From positions 3,844,001-3,908,000 of the forward strand of contig NZ_CP025003.1 of NCBI RefSeq assembly GCF_002812485.1: DNA of 64,000 nt, in the 5' to 3' direction. The notes below the pieces were generated by a model, which made no database searches, was not told the DNA's origin, and was given only the letters and a program-made list of their open reading frames with translations. Shown here piece by piece: positions 1 to 7,775 of this stretch (position 1 is its first letter; each line of letters starts with the position of its first letter). This DNA comes from Dickeya fangzhongdai. Its GTDB lineage: Bacteria; Pseudomonadota; Gammaproteobacteria; Enterobacterales; Enterobacteriaceae. The translations under genes were made by a program, and so were the position numbers.

Positions 1-133
1 TTCCCTGGTGCCGGTATTCCCCTGACGATACGGAATGGTTGAAGTTTAGCCGGCCCAAACGCTTGTGGTAAGATGGCAAACTTGACATAGTTCATGCAAA
101 ATTCGCCAAATTGTATGACGGGAGAAAATCACC

Positions 134-1183
134 ATGCGTATTTCAATTCTGGCGCTGCCGGGCAGTATGCTGTCGGCCATAGCGGGACTGGCCGATATGT
201 TCTGGATTGTGAATCAGGCGCTGATGGCACGGCCCGAGAAGAACCCGTTATCCTCTCCCCCTGACCTGTCTTTTGAAACAGCCATTGTCAGCGTCGACGG
301 AAAACCAGTACGCGACGCACAGGGAAGGCTTATTCATGTCGACAGTTCGTTTGAGGCAATCGGCAAATCCGACGTGGTTCTGGCAACGGGAATGGTGCTC
401 GGCCCCGATAAATTGCCGGTAGCAACGTCATCGGTCAGCGAATCGGCAAGCTGGCTAAGAGAGCAATACCAGCGTGGCTCGCTGATAGGCGGCGCATGCG
501 CAGGGAGTTTCATTCTGGGGGATGCCGGGCTGCTGGATGGACGGTTTTGCAGCACGACCTGGTGGCTCTACCATACTTTCAAGCAAAAATACCCAAAGGC
601 AAAACCGGTATGGGGCAAAGCGCTGGAAGAACAGGATGGCATCATAACCACCGGCGGCCCCTTATCCTGGGTTGAGCTTGCCCTGCATATTATTCGGCAT
701 AAAGCCGGGCCCAACGTCGCCAAGTTGGCGGCAGATATCGCCGTTGCCGACAGCCAGCCCTTGTCGCAACGTATTTATGCTCCGCAAGGATTTATGAATA
801 CGGTTGATCCTTTACTGCTGCGCGCTGAACACCTGATCCGATACGAAAACCCGTCCATGACCGCGGAGGAATTAGCCAGCGCCCTGAACTTTAGCGATCG
901 GACGCTTCACAGAAAGCTTAAGGAGCTGACTAACGAAAGCCCCAAAAATTTTATTACACGCGTTAGGATCGAAACGGCCTGTCTGCTTCTCGAAAACCCG
1001 GCAGCCAACATCAAACAGGTGGCCCGGGAATGTGGTTACAGTGAAGACACCGCCTTCAGGCGCGCCTTTTCACAATTGATGGGAATGGCGCCAATCCAGT
1101 ATCGAAAGTGGGCGCTATTAAGAAATGATAATTTGCTGAGAAACGATAAAAACATAATATCGGATAACCACGACCAATCCTGA
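134..1183 (+). CDS. GlxA-family AraC-type transcriptional regulator
   Basis: This 349-residue protein has two parts. The N-terminal half (about residues 1-190) is a DJ-1/PfpI-like fold with the nucleophile-elbow sequence IGGACAGSF, containing the conserved Cys. The C-terminal 110 residues are an AraC double helix-turn-helix, with the typical LNFSDRTLHRKLKE and ARECGYSEDTAFRRAF helices. Such proteins are cytoplasmic DNA-binding regulators; the PfpI part usually acts as a sensor domain rather than a peptidase. The ATG at 134 follows a GGGAGAAAATCACC leader. The gene points away from the leftward dlt-like operon, so it has no co-directional partner here and its regulon cannot be told from the sequence. 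The family assignment is firm and the target is unknown. Confidence 0.85.
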   Translation: MRISILALPGSMLSAIAGLADMFWIVNQALMARPEKNPLSSPPDLSFETAIVSVDGKPVRDAQGRLIHVDSSFEAIGKSDVVLATGMVLGPDKLPVATSSVSESASWLREQYQRGSLIGGACAGSFILGDAGLLDGRFCSTTWWLYHTFKQKYPKAKPVWGKALEEQDGIITTGGPLSWVELALHIIRHKAGPNVAKLAADIAVADSQPLSQRIYAPQGFMNTVDPLLLRAEHLIRYENPSMTAEELASALNFSDRTLHRKLKELTNESPKNFITRVRIETACLLLENPAANIKQVARECGYSEDTAFRRAFSQLMGMAPIQYRKWALLRNDNLLRNDKNIISDNHDQS

Positions 1184-1221
1184 GCGGCGTGATGCTCGCA
1201 CCGTTTCTATATGGTGGCCGG

Positions 1222-1255
1222 GAAAAATAGGGTTGCCAGAAAAATAGGGTTGCCG
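1222..1255. repeat. Perfect-to-near 17-bp tandem duplication
   Basis: The 17-bp unit GAAAAATAGGGTTGCC(A/G) occurs twice head to tail. It lies in the 333-bp stretch (1184-1516) between the GlxA-type regulator and the dltC-like gene. Apart from this duplication and the terminator at 1452-1486, I see no gene or RNA in that stretch. It looks like a local replication-slippage product. Confidence 0.6.
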
Positions 1256-1451
1256 GGCAAAATCGCGCTACCCGGTGGTTCGTGCTCATGTCATCCATCC
1301 CTTTATTAACCGGGTGGATCACATCGGATATATGGATAACCGGTGAGGCAGGCTTTCAAGATTGAACCAGTGATAGATGTCGGCAAAAGCCATAGCGGCG
1401 GGACAGCCTGGAGGCTGATGCTTCTGCTGCTTTTCTTATCCGCGTCACCTG

Positions 1452-1486
1452 AAAAAAAGACCCTGAATGATGACATCCAGGGTCTT
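1452..1486 (-). terminator. Rho-independent terminator of the dlt-like operon
   Basis: A 9-bp perfect stem (AAGACCCTG/CAGGGTCTT at 1457-1465 and 1478-1486) is followed on the minus strand by a run of T. It lies about 30 bases past the stop codon of the dltC-like gene, where an operon-end terminator is expected. Confidence 0.85.
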
Positions 1487-1516
1487 GAAAGTACGAAAGC
1501 CTTCGCCGGTTAAGGG

Positions 1517-1741
1517 TTAGCCGCGATTCTCTTCAATGTAACGAGCCAAATCCGCCGGAGTCTTCAGAACGTTGGCGACTTCGGTCGGTGGGATCATGCA
1601 GCCGTAAACGTCCTGTACTTCCAGCACCAGATCTACCGCCAGAATAGAGTCGAGAATATCGGACTCAATCAGCTCATCGTTAAAGCCTACTTTGCGGGAT
1701 AAGACCTTTTCAAACAGGGCGAGTATTTCTTGTTCCATCAT
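1517..1741 (-). CDS. dltC: DltC-like acyl/D-alanyl carrier protein
   Basis: A 74-residue, acidic, four-helix carrier protein of acyl-carrier-protein type. The 4'-phosphopantetheine attachment Ser is in the LDSILAVDL motif, with D immediately before S. Carrier proteins of this class receive an activated amino acid from a DltA-type ligase and hand it to a DltB membrane acyltransferase. It is the last gene of the leftward operon, 15 bases after dltA, and is followed at once by the terminator. Length and motif match the family. The loaded amino acid is presumed to be D-alanine by homology of the whole set, which is inference. Confidence 0.85.
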   Translation of the reverse strand: MMEQEILALFEKVLSRKVGFNDELIESDILDSILAVDLVLEVQDVYGCMIPPTEVANVLKTPADLARYIEENRG

Positions 1742-1756
1742 TTTTTCCTGGTGTGA

Positions 1757-3193
1757 TCAGTTAGTGCGGGCATGGGTATCCAGCAGCTTACGGTCGATTT
1801 TGCCGTTAGGATTAAGCGGCAGCGCGTCTTTAATTATAATTTGAGAAGGCACCATATAGGGTGGAATCACCTTCGAAAGCGAGGTTTTAATCGCTTCAGG
1901 GGCTAAGTTCGTCACGCAAAACGCCGCAATACGCAGAACGCCGCCGCCCGATTTCATCAGCGGCAGGACCACCGCTTCGCTGATATCGGACATCGCCAGC
2001 AGGCGATTTTCAATCTCGTTGATTTCGATACGGTAGCCATTCAGCTTGATCTGGCTGTCATTTCGGCCCTGGCAGTACAGGATACCATCGTCTTCATAGC
2101 CCAGATCGCCGGTTCTGTAACCCCGGAACGCTTCACTCTCCCGATGCAGCAACTTCTCTGCGTTCTCCTTCGAGAGCCCGAGGTAGCCACGCATCACATG
2201 TTTGCCCCAGATCACCAGCTCACCGTCTGCGGTGATTTCCATTCTGGTGTCCGGCATCATCACGCCGATCGGCAACAGGTCGTTTTCGCTGTGCAGGATT
2301 TCATCGGTGATTTCAATGACGGTTGTCGCAATGGTGGCTTCCGTTGGGCCATACGAGTTAAGAATTTTGGCGTGCGGGAAGCGACGGCGTAACTGTTTTA
2401 CCAGCGCTTTGTTTAACACTTCGCCGATGAACACGAAGACGCTGAGTTCAGGTAAATATTCACTGTTGAACTGCGGAGAGAGCAGCCTCTGGTAGGCAAA
2501 CGAAGGCGTTGAAACCCAGACGGAAACGCCGTTGTTTTTCAGTCGCTCAAGCCAGTTTTCCGCGGCGATATCCTCTTTCGCATTCAGAACGATATGCCCC
2601 CCGGTTGCCAGATTCGCCAGCAGCGGGATCAACGAGAGATCGAAGCTGAACACCGCATGGTTCATCAGCACCGGCACTTCAGGCAGTGAAAAGTCCTGAC
2701 GTACCCACTTCATGAAGTGCCACAGGCTTTCACGCCCGATCTGCACCCCTTTAGGCTTTCCGGTGCTTCCGGAGGTGAACATGATATAGGCGAGATCCTG
2801 TTCGACCAGCACCTGACCAAGCTCACCGGTTGCAACGAACTGCTTTGTCGCCACATCGTAATAGTAAGGGGCACTCGCCAGCTGGCAAATCTCTTTAAGC
2901 CGCTCCTGAGGATAGATGCAGTCCACCGGGATATACGGAATGTTATGCAATAGGCAGCTATAGATAGCCACGGCAAATTCAGCCTGCTGATGTCCGTATA
3001 AAACTACCGGTGTCCCGGCAGGCTGCCGGCACTGCTGATAGCGCTGCGACCAGTCGGTAACGGCTACGGATAGCTGTTGCCAGGTCATCGCTTCGTCGCT
3101 ACCGCTAATCGCCAACTGATGTGGATTCGCGGGCTCAAGTAATGCCGTACGCAAGAAATCTTGCAGTTCCTGAAGCTCGGAGTGAAGGTTCAT
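1757..3193 (-). CDS. dltA: DltA-like D-alanine-carrier protein ligase (adenylation enzyme)
   Basis: A 478-residue AMP-forming adenylation enzyme. The P-loop-like core motif YIMFTSGSTGKPKGV lies near residue 137. The motif NSYGPTEATIATT is near residue 280 and YRTGDLGYEDDG near 365. A C-terminal catalytic Lys is in the segment NPNGKIDRK. The enzyme activates an amino acid with ATP and loads the DltC-like carrier encoded next. Its ATG overlaps the dltB stop codon by four bases (ATGA), so translation is coupled. The alternative, a stand-alone NRPS-type adenylation domain, is less likely because dltB, dltD and dltC surround it. Confidence 0.87.
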   Translation of the reverse strand: MNLHSELQELQDFLRTALLEPANPHQLAISGSDEAMTWQQLSVAVTDWSQRYQQCRQPAGTPVVLYGHQQAEFAVAIYSCLLHNIPYIPVDCIYPQERLKEICQLASAPYYYDVATKQFVATGELGQVLVEQDLAYIMFTSGSTGKPKGVQIGRESLWHFMKWVRQDFSLPEVPVLMNHAVFSFDLSLIPLLANLATGGHIVLNAKEDIAAENWLERLKNNGVSVWVSTPSFAYQRLLSPQFNSEYLPELSVFVFIGEVLNKALVKQLRRRFPHAKILNSYGPTEATIATTVIEITDEILHSENDLLPIGVMMPDTRMEITADGELVIWGKHVMRGYLGLSKENAEKLLHRESEAFRGYRTGDLGYEDDGILYCQGRNDSQIKLNGYRIEINEIENRLLAMSDISEAVVLPLMKSGGGVLRIAAFCVTNLAPEAIKTSLSKVIPPYMVPSQIIIKDALPLNPNGKIDRKLLDTHARTN

Positions 3194-4311
3194 AGAGGTG
3201 ACATTCCGCTAAAGATGTAAAGGGAGACAGCGGCGCTTGCCAGCGTCAGAATTCGTCCCAAAAACACAATAACTGGATAATGTAACCAGTTGCTGAGCGT
3301 CGGACTGCGTTTGGCTGACCACTGTAGCATGTTGTGTGCAACGGAAATGGCGCCAAACAGCGCGCCGCTAATGATATAGTGTCGTTCGAGTCCGTTCCAT
3401 GCCCCCATACAAAACAGGGTGCAAAAAATGCCGATATTCTGCGCCAGCGTTTTGTTCTGGCGGAAAAAGTCGAGCTTCATCAAATTCATATAAATCGGCA
3501 TAAAGACCACGTCCCTCAACCATTCAGACAGGCTGATATGGAAGCGACGCCAGAAATCCTGTGGATTTTTCGCCAGAATGGGCATATTGAAGTTCGCCGG
3601 GATATTCAGGCCAAACAAGCGCCCGGCCCCAATCGCCATATTACTGTACCCAGCAAAGTCAAAATAAAGATACGCGCTGTAGGCCAGCGACATAACGACG
3701 CCAACGCTTAACGTAAATGGACGATGACTCCATGACTGAATAACCAGGTTGTCGATAAGCATGGCTAATAAGAACTTCTGGATAATACCGACAAAAATTT
3801 GCTCCATGGCGGGTAAAAACTGCTCACGGGTGATAGTAAAAACCTGTTTATTAATATCATTAGTCCATGTCCGCCAGCGATACATCGGACCGGCCGTGAT
3901 AATAAATGGCAGGAAAAGATAGCAAAAGTAATGCAGGAAATTCTGACTATCTTTTTTGGTGCGATAAAGTAATACATCAATAGCGCGGAAAGTCATAAAA
4001 GACAAGCCGAGCATACCCAGATGGTTGTTGAGGTGCAATTTCACCAAAAACAACGGGAGCAACGTCAGGCAGACCGCCTGCCAGGTTTTTAACCACCCTT
4101 TCTCTTTCAGCGTGATCAGAATATAAAATCCCAGGAAAACTGCCACGGGCACAATATAATCACCCTGGAAAATATATCCCCAGCCTAATATTGTCAGCAC
4201 CGAAAAAGCGGATAAATAAGTCAGTCGGTAATTAAATAGCCGATTAACCAGCGCAAACAGCAGTGCTGATAAAAACAGAAAGAAAAAAAATGTTCCGGAG
4301 CTATACATCAT
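3190..4311 (-). CDS. dltB: DltB-like membrane-bound O-acyltransferase (MBOAT)
   Basis: A 373-residue polytopic inner-membrane protein with about ten hydrophobic segments. It carries the MBOAT signature: the conserved DFWRRFHISLSEWLRDVVF stretch near residue 250 and, downstream, NGLERHYIISGALFG, whose His is the family's catalytic residue. DltB proteins move the carrier-bound acyl group across the membrane. Two start codons are possible (4311 or 4308, ATGATG), preceded by the Shine-Dalgarno AGGATG. The gene starts 7 bases after the small dltX-like ORF and overlaps dltA, so the cluster is one transcription unit. Confidence 0.88.
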   Translation of the reverse strand: MMYSSGTFFFFLFLSALLFALVNRLFNYRLTYLSAFSVLTILGWGYIFQGDYIVPVAVFLGFYILITLKEKGWLKTWQAVCLTLLPLFLVKLHLNNHLGMLGLSFMTFRAIDVLLYRTKKDSQNFLHYFCYLFLPFIITAGPMYRWRTWTNDINKQVFTITREQFLPAMEQIFVGIIQKFLLAMLIDNLVIQSWSHRPFTLSVGVVMSLAYSAYLYFDFAGYSNMAIGAGRLFGLNIPANFNMPILAKNPQDFWRRFHISLSEWLRDVVFMPIYMNLMKLDFFRQNKTLAQNIGIFCTLFCMGAWNGLERHYIISGALFGAISVAHNMLQWSAKRSPTLSNWLHYPVIVFLGRILTLASAAVSLYIFSGMSPL

Positions 4312-4318
4312 TCATCCT

Positions 4319-4438
4319 TCAGAACTTTTGATATTCAAAATGTACTTTTAAACTCATGCTGTCATCAACAGAGGTCCACGCGACGATGGTAACCGCCAGA
4401 AAGAGATAAAGAAAAAAGAGGCGAATAGCGTATTTCAT
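4319..4438 (-). CDS. dltX: DltX-like 39-residue membrane microprotein
   Basis: This small gene is easy to miss. It starts at an ATG that overlaps the stop of the dltD-like gene (ATGA, 4435-4438) and ends 7 bases before dltB. The product begins MKYAIRLFFLYLFLAV, a single membrane helix, and ends VHFEYQKF at the extreme C terminus. As I recall the family, DltX microproteins of Gram-positive dlt operons end in an F-x-Y-x-x-F motif whose Tyr accepts the acyl group from DltB; here the last six residues fit exactly (F-E-Y-Q-K-F). Position between dltD and dltB, coupled translation, size, topology and motif all agree. Not verified by a database search. Confidence 0.82.
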   Translation of the reverse strand: MKYAIRLFFLYLFLAVTIVAWTSVDDSMSLKVHFEYQKF

Positions 4439-5580
4439 CGTTTAAAACTCTCAGCAATAAAACGGTCCATGACAACCCATGCCGGGTCTGTCGGGTGCAG
4501 GCGATCCCAATTCCAGCCGTTCTGATAAGGTTGCGCGTACATATCCAGATAAGGCACCTGATTCGCCTCCAGCTCCGACCTGATTTGCTTATCAATAGAC
4601 TGGAATTTCTCAGAGTTTTTAATCGCCCACGGATTAATCGCATCGACAATCACCACAACCTGAACGTGACGCTCTTTCAGCAGTTTGATGGTCGCCTGGA
4701 AGGCTTCCATTTGTGTGGGATATAGCGGTGCGTCATCCCACACATCCTGCGTGGGATCCTCATCGAATACAGACTTATCCATCCACAATGTCTCCGCGCT
4801 TTGCTGGCGAGACTTATTCAGTTCATGGGCGTGAGCCAGTTCGTTATCCCAATCGGGAACGATTTCAGTAGCAGGCGGAGTGGGCCACGGTTGTGAAGGC
4901 TGAGCGACAATTCCCAACATTGCCAGCCAGTCGTTCTTTACCATCTCGCAGAAGATCGCAAACTGATAGCTTATTTCCTGCCAGACAATATTCAGGTTCC
5001 AGCCATAAATGCCCATTTGAGCAAAAGTTAAATGGCTGATCTCTTCCTCATTAATATGATGCTGCAAATAATCAACCAGAAAATTTCGTGCCTGAGCATC
5101 TTCCATCAGGGGATTAAAAACGGATGCCGGAAAATTGTCGGCAAAAACTGCCGGTGGGAGGCCATCGCCGTAAAAACTATCCGGCGCCAGTTGTAAAACC
5201 ACCTTGCTGTTCGCATTCAGGTCATTTTTAAAACGTGAGAGCAGTAAAAAATGCGCGACGTTATCGATATAAGCATCACCATAGGCGACTACCGGTCGTT
5301 TTAACTGATTATTAAAGTAATTATATACCGCGTAATGTTCATCTTCAGATGTGGATACTTCCGAAGCACCGATGAAAAAAATCGCATTTCCCTGCAACGC
5401 ATGGGAAATGGTGGCCGTTTTCTCCTTCAGCTCTTTTGGCGTTCCTTCCAGAGTTTTAATCAGCGGCTGGAATGTTAGCGGCGGATCAAAGCTCGTCACC
5501 AGCGGGGGAACGCTCAGAAACAGGATGGCCAGGGTAGCCATCAGGATATGTAGGCAGATAGTATTTTTAATTTTTATCAT
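4435..5580 (-). CDS. dltD: DltD-like SGNH-type acyl-transfer protein
   Basis: First gene of the leftward operon. From the ATG at 5580 the product is 381 residues: a short basic start, one N-terminal membrane anchor, then a large extracytoplasmic domain. The SGNH-type nucleophile motif FFIGASEVS lies early in the domain. The other triad residues are expected in the C-terminal WDRLHPTDPAW segment, which has the D-x-x-H arrangement. In DltD proteins this domain passes D-alanine to the final envelope acceptor. An in-frame TTG at 5604 would add eight residues, but it has no better ribosome site, so I prefer the ATG. In a Gram-negative cell the acceptor cannot be teichoic acid; an LPS or other periplasmic polymer is possible. 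Confidence 0.82.
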   Translation of the reverse strand: MIKIKNTICLHILMATLAILFLSVPPLVTSFDPPLTFQPLIKTLEGTPKELKEKTATISHALQGNAIFFIGASEVSTSEDEHYAVYNYFNNQLKRPVVAYGDAYIDNVAHFLLLSRFKNDLNANSKVVLQLAPDSFYGDGLPPAVFADNFPASVFNPLMEDAQARNFLVDYLQHHINEEEISHLTFAQMGIYGWNLNIVWQEISYQFAIFCEMVKNDWLAMLGIVAQPSQPWPTPPATEIVPDWDNELAHAHELNKSRQQSAETLWMDKSVFDEDPTQDVWDDAPLYPTQMEAFQATIKLLKERHVQVVVIVDAINPWAIKNSEKFQSIDKQIRSELEANQVPYLDMYAQPYQNGWNWDRLHPTDPAWVVMDRFIAESFKR

Positions 5581-5606
5581 AAAAGTAAAACCACATCGTA
5601 TCAAAT

Positions 5607-5623
5607 TGTTTAAAAATTGTTAA
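5607..5623 (+). promoter_or_regulatory. PhoP-box-like direct repeat upstream of the dlt-like operon
   Basis: TGTTTA, five bases, TGTTAA lies 27 bases upstream of the dltD ATG. This resembles the (T/G)GTTTA-N5-(T/G)GTTTA consensus of PhoP, the response regulator for antimicrobial-peptide and low-magnesium stress. One repeat is imperfect, the site is read on the strand opposite to the operon, and the surroundings are AT-rich, so chance is a real alternative. Confidence 0.35.
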
Positions 5624-5936
5624 TTTTTTATCTTCACAGTGAATCGACTACTGTTTTTTTCGACACTATATACCAAGCTAATATTCGATGATGAGTACTG
5701 CTGTGTAACGGTATGTACAGGGTTTAGCCCGTCTTAAGTATAAGCCCCATACCGGTACTGGGATGAGCGGAAAAAGGGGTAATGCAGGAGATGGTGCCAT
5801 TGCCAGGCGACACCGTTATACACTTTCCGTCCGGTACGCCGGTTTCAGGGCATGAAGGGGTTTTGGGGGGTAAATCGAACTTTTGGCAGATTACAGGATC
5901 GGATCATGCATCATTCTGATAAAACCGGGTATGCCG

Positions 5937-6050
5937 TGGCAAAGCAGGAGTGCAACATCGCCAACTGACGAGCCAGCGCTTATCAATCGTGGTTCTCTTC
6001 CTTTCTGACTTGGTGAGTCAACCATCCAGACCCGGTTCGGATTGCCGGGA
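5937..6050 (+). pseudogene. Degenerate N-terminal fragment of an IS5-family transposase
   Basis: Read on the plus strand, one frame gives AKQECNIAN followed by a stop and RA. A shifted frame then gives ALINRGSLPF, a stop, and LGESTIQTRF. Together these resemble the usual start of IS5-group transposases (roughly AKQ.FNITNW.AYN.ALINRGSLTFW.DESAIQ.W). At least one frameshift and two stop codons are present and the rest of the gene is missing. It sits in the 480-bp stretch 5605-6084, which otherwise holds only the dltD promoter region and no gene I can support. Confidence 0.6.
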
Positions 6051-6084
6051 AACTTACACGAGCCTCTCCGTTACCTAAAAATAT

Positions 6085-6495
6085 TTATGGTACGCGCGTA
6101 ATTTTCGTTGTTCCTTTTATGGTGGAAAGATCGTGATACTGACCATTCGAGTAAATAATCATAACTCTAACCGTGCCGGCATAAGCACCAAATCCATTTT
6201 TAGCATTGACCGATACAGGGATAATCCAGCCAAACATTAACTGTTCTTTATCGGCTGGAACATTCATGACCCACGAATAACCTTTATAAGGTTCAAAAAA
6301 TTTATAATGGGCACTGTAGGGATCTTTTAAGCGATAATAAAAATGATTTTTAATGCTTTGCTTATAGTCGCCGGGTAGCGTTCCATAATTAGCAAGCTGA
6401 ACCTGTAACGGATCGGGTGCCTGTGATTTTGCTATACACCCTGTCAACAGGATTGTCATGGCAAAAAAAAGAATATATTTTCGCATGGATTGCAT
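6085..6495 (-). CDS. Small predicted outer-membrane lipoprotein of unknown function
   Basis: From the ATG at 6495 (CAGG eight bases upstream) the product is 136 residues. It has a lipoprotein signal: MRKYILFFAMTILLTGC with a clean lipobox LTGC. The residue after Cys is Ile, not Asp, which favours the outer membrane. An in-frame ATG at 6486 is also possible, and one at 6534 would bury the signal peptide. The mature part is about 115 residues, rich in Tyr and Gly (YYRLKDPYSAHYKFFEPYKGY), with no enzyme motif. I do not recognise a characterised family. It is flanked by transposase scraps and stands alone, so it may be cargo of the accessory patch. Confidence 0.65.
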   Translation of the reverse strand: MQSMRKYILFFAMTILLTGCIAKSQAPDPLQVQLANYGTLPGDYKQSIKNHFYYRLKDPYSAHYKFFEPYKGYSWVMNVPADKEQLMFGWIIPVSVNAKNGFGAYAGTVRVMIIYSNGQYHDLSTIKGTTKITRVP

Positions 6496-6552
6496 CTCAG
6501 CCTGAATGAAGGACACAAAAGCTTTTCTTGTCATAGGGGTACGCTAGCACCT

Positions 6553-6598
6553 CACACTAAGTGTGGTCTATATACCATTGATAAACGGATTGTTTATC
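6553..6598. promoter_or_regulatory. Two dyads upstream of the lipoprotein gene
   Basis: CACACTAAGTGTG (6553-6565) and GATAAAC-GGATT-GTTTATC (6580-6598) are perfect inverted repeats within 110 bases of the lipoprotein start. They could be operators or part of a promoter. No factor can be named. The rest of the 6496-6984 stretch contains only the IS3 remnant. Confidence 0.35.
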
Positions 6599-6714
6599 GT
6601 AGGAAAGGAATCACCACGTCGCTCGCTACATAGCGGACTTTTGAATAAACCACATCGATTTTCTGCGCTCTTAATCAGAAAAACCGAAATGATATTCTGC
6701 GGTACCATCGGGAA

Positions 6715-6873
6715 AAAAGTAGGCTGACGCCGCCGAGGCGACTGTGACGGGGCCCGACTGTAGAAGGCTTCAATGCAATCGAAGATATCGGCACGGGCCA
6801 GATCGCGGGTTTTGTCGATCCGTTTTCTGATGCGCTCTTTTTTCAGTGAACTGAAGAACGATTCGATAATAGG
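6715..6873 (-). pseudogene. IS3-family transposase (OrfB) C-terminal remnant
   Basis: Reading leftward, one frame gives ESFFSSLKKERIRKRI, then KTRDLARADIFDCIEAFYSR. This is the DDE-domain C terminus of IS3-group OrfB proteins, around the catalytic Glu in the ESFFSSLKKE motif. After YSR the homology continues in the next frame (RHSRLGGVS), so a frameshift has broken it. The 5' end of the fragment stops abruptly at 6864-6874, where a copy of the thrW 3' sequence begins. No OrfA or inverted repeats remain, so the element is dead. Confidence 0.75.
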
Positions 6874-6874
6874 A
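6864..6874 (+). repeat. Distal 11-bp copy of the thrW 3' end (possible att remnant)
   Basis: CGATAATAGGA here is identical to 8194-8204 inside the 3' end of tRNA-Thr, in the same orientation. The copies bracket 1.3 kb containing yafN, broken yafO and an integrase stub. This is the arrangement left by site-specific integration at a tRNA 3' end. The repeat is short, so the att interpretation is tentative. Confidence 0.4.
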
Positions 6875-6984
6875 ACGAAATATAAAAACTAATTTATTGA
6901 TAATATTAAAAAATAATCCATTCCATCTTTACTGATACCCCAACGGCTTTTGCGCCCCGGTTATTCGGGTGTTTTTTGAACAAC

Positions 6985-7378
6985 TTAATACTTCATTCTG
7001 AATGCTTCGGCCATCACGCCTATTTTGTGCATGTGGTTATTATTTCGGGCCATCTTATGCGCTTCGGGTTTCAGAATGATAATCAGCAGGTAGGCATCAG
7101 GCTCACTGGCACCCTGGCAGTACACCAAGTGGGCCTGATCGCTGGTTCGCTTGAACTGGCGTAAAAACTTAGGAAAAGGGGCATCCGTATCAGCAAGATG
7201 AATGTGCGCTACCTGCTCTTCTTTCACCAGGGGGATAGGTACGGTCATCATCGTAAGGGGCGTCACGGCCAAAGGTATCCGGCAACACGCCCTCTTTTTT
7301 ATACGACAGAAAATCCGCCACCAAATCATCCAGCTATTGCTGGCGGATAAGCGTTGATTTGAAAATCCTGATGCTCAT
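6985..7378 (-). pseudogene. yafO: Broken YafO-type mRNA interferase toxin
   Basis: The start overlaps the yafN stop (ATGA), as in intact yafNO pairs, and the first codons read SIRIFKSTLIRQQ. An in-frame TAG follows, then LDDLVADFLSYKKEGVLPD in the same frame. A few residues seem to be missing relative to Escherichia YafO. A one-base gain in a run of five C (around 7232) shifts the frame. The downstream frame resumes as PLVKEEQVAHIHLAD and runs to AEAFRMKY, the normal YafO end. With a stop and a frameshift no ribosome-dependent endoribonuclease can be made from this copy. Confidence 0.8.
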
Positions 7379-7668
7379 TCAGAGAACTCGGTCAGATCCT
7401 TGTCAGAGGCATTTTGCAGCAGTGTCTGCCCGTTCTGCGCAATCTCGCTTAACCGTTCAGCGGTTGGCCGAAAACGCGCGGCGGTATGCACCCTACCCTG
7501 TTTCTCTTCCAACAGGTCGATCAGTTCTTCAAACACCTTAGCGCTAACCATATAGCCAGCCGGGCGGTTGTTGGAGAGAACTGCAACAGGTTCATCAATA
7601 AAATATTTCGCCGGGTTTTTTCTTAACTCTGTGATGTTGATAGATTTTTCAGCAAGAATGCGTTCCAT
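7375..7668 (-). CDS. yafN: YafN-type antitoxin (Phd/YefM fold)
   Basis: A 97-residue protein whose N-terminal half (ILAEKSINITELRKNPAKY, then AVLSNNRPAGYMVS) is almost identical to Escherichia YafN as I recall it. The ATG at 7668 has AGGTGATTT before it. YafN neutralises the YafO endoribonuclease and represses its own promoter through the N-terminal DNA-binding part. The ORF is intact although the toxin overlapping its stop codon is destroyed. In Escherichia the pair follows dinB under SOS control; here it is 10 kb from dinB, beside an integrase stub. It may still neutralise a toxin encoded elsewhere. Confidence 0.88.
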   Translation of the reverse strand: MERILAEKSINITELRKNPAKYFIDEPVAVLSNNRPAGYMVSAKVFEELIDLLEEKQGRVHTAARFRPTAERLSEIAQNGQTLLQNASDKDLTEFSE

Positions 7669-7775
7669 AAATCACCTGTAAAATGTCTGTTATAGTGATC
7701 ATTTTAATGTACATGATAATAAACATCCAGTTGTACGCTTAAAAAACAGACAATGCTAATACCACGGCCCGGTGT

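Noticed and set aside
1056..1322. An 88-codon minus-strand frame after the GlxA-type regulator
   Set aside because: It overlaps the regulator's conserved HTH region in antisense and includes the 17-bp duplication; no translation signal.
5668..5760. Possible degenerate copy of the TATACCC repeat (TATACCAAGCTAATATTCG)
   Set aside because: Only the left end is loosely similar and no matching right end could be aligned.
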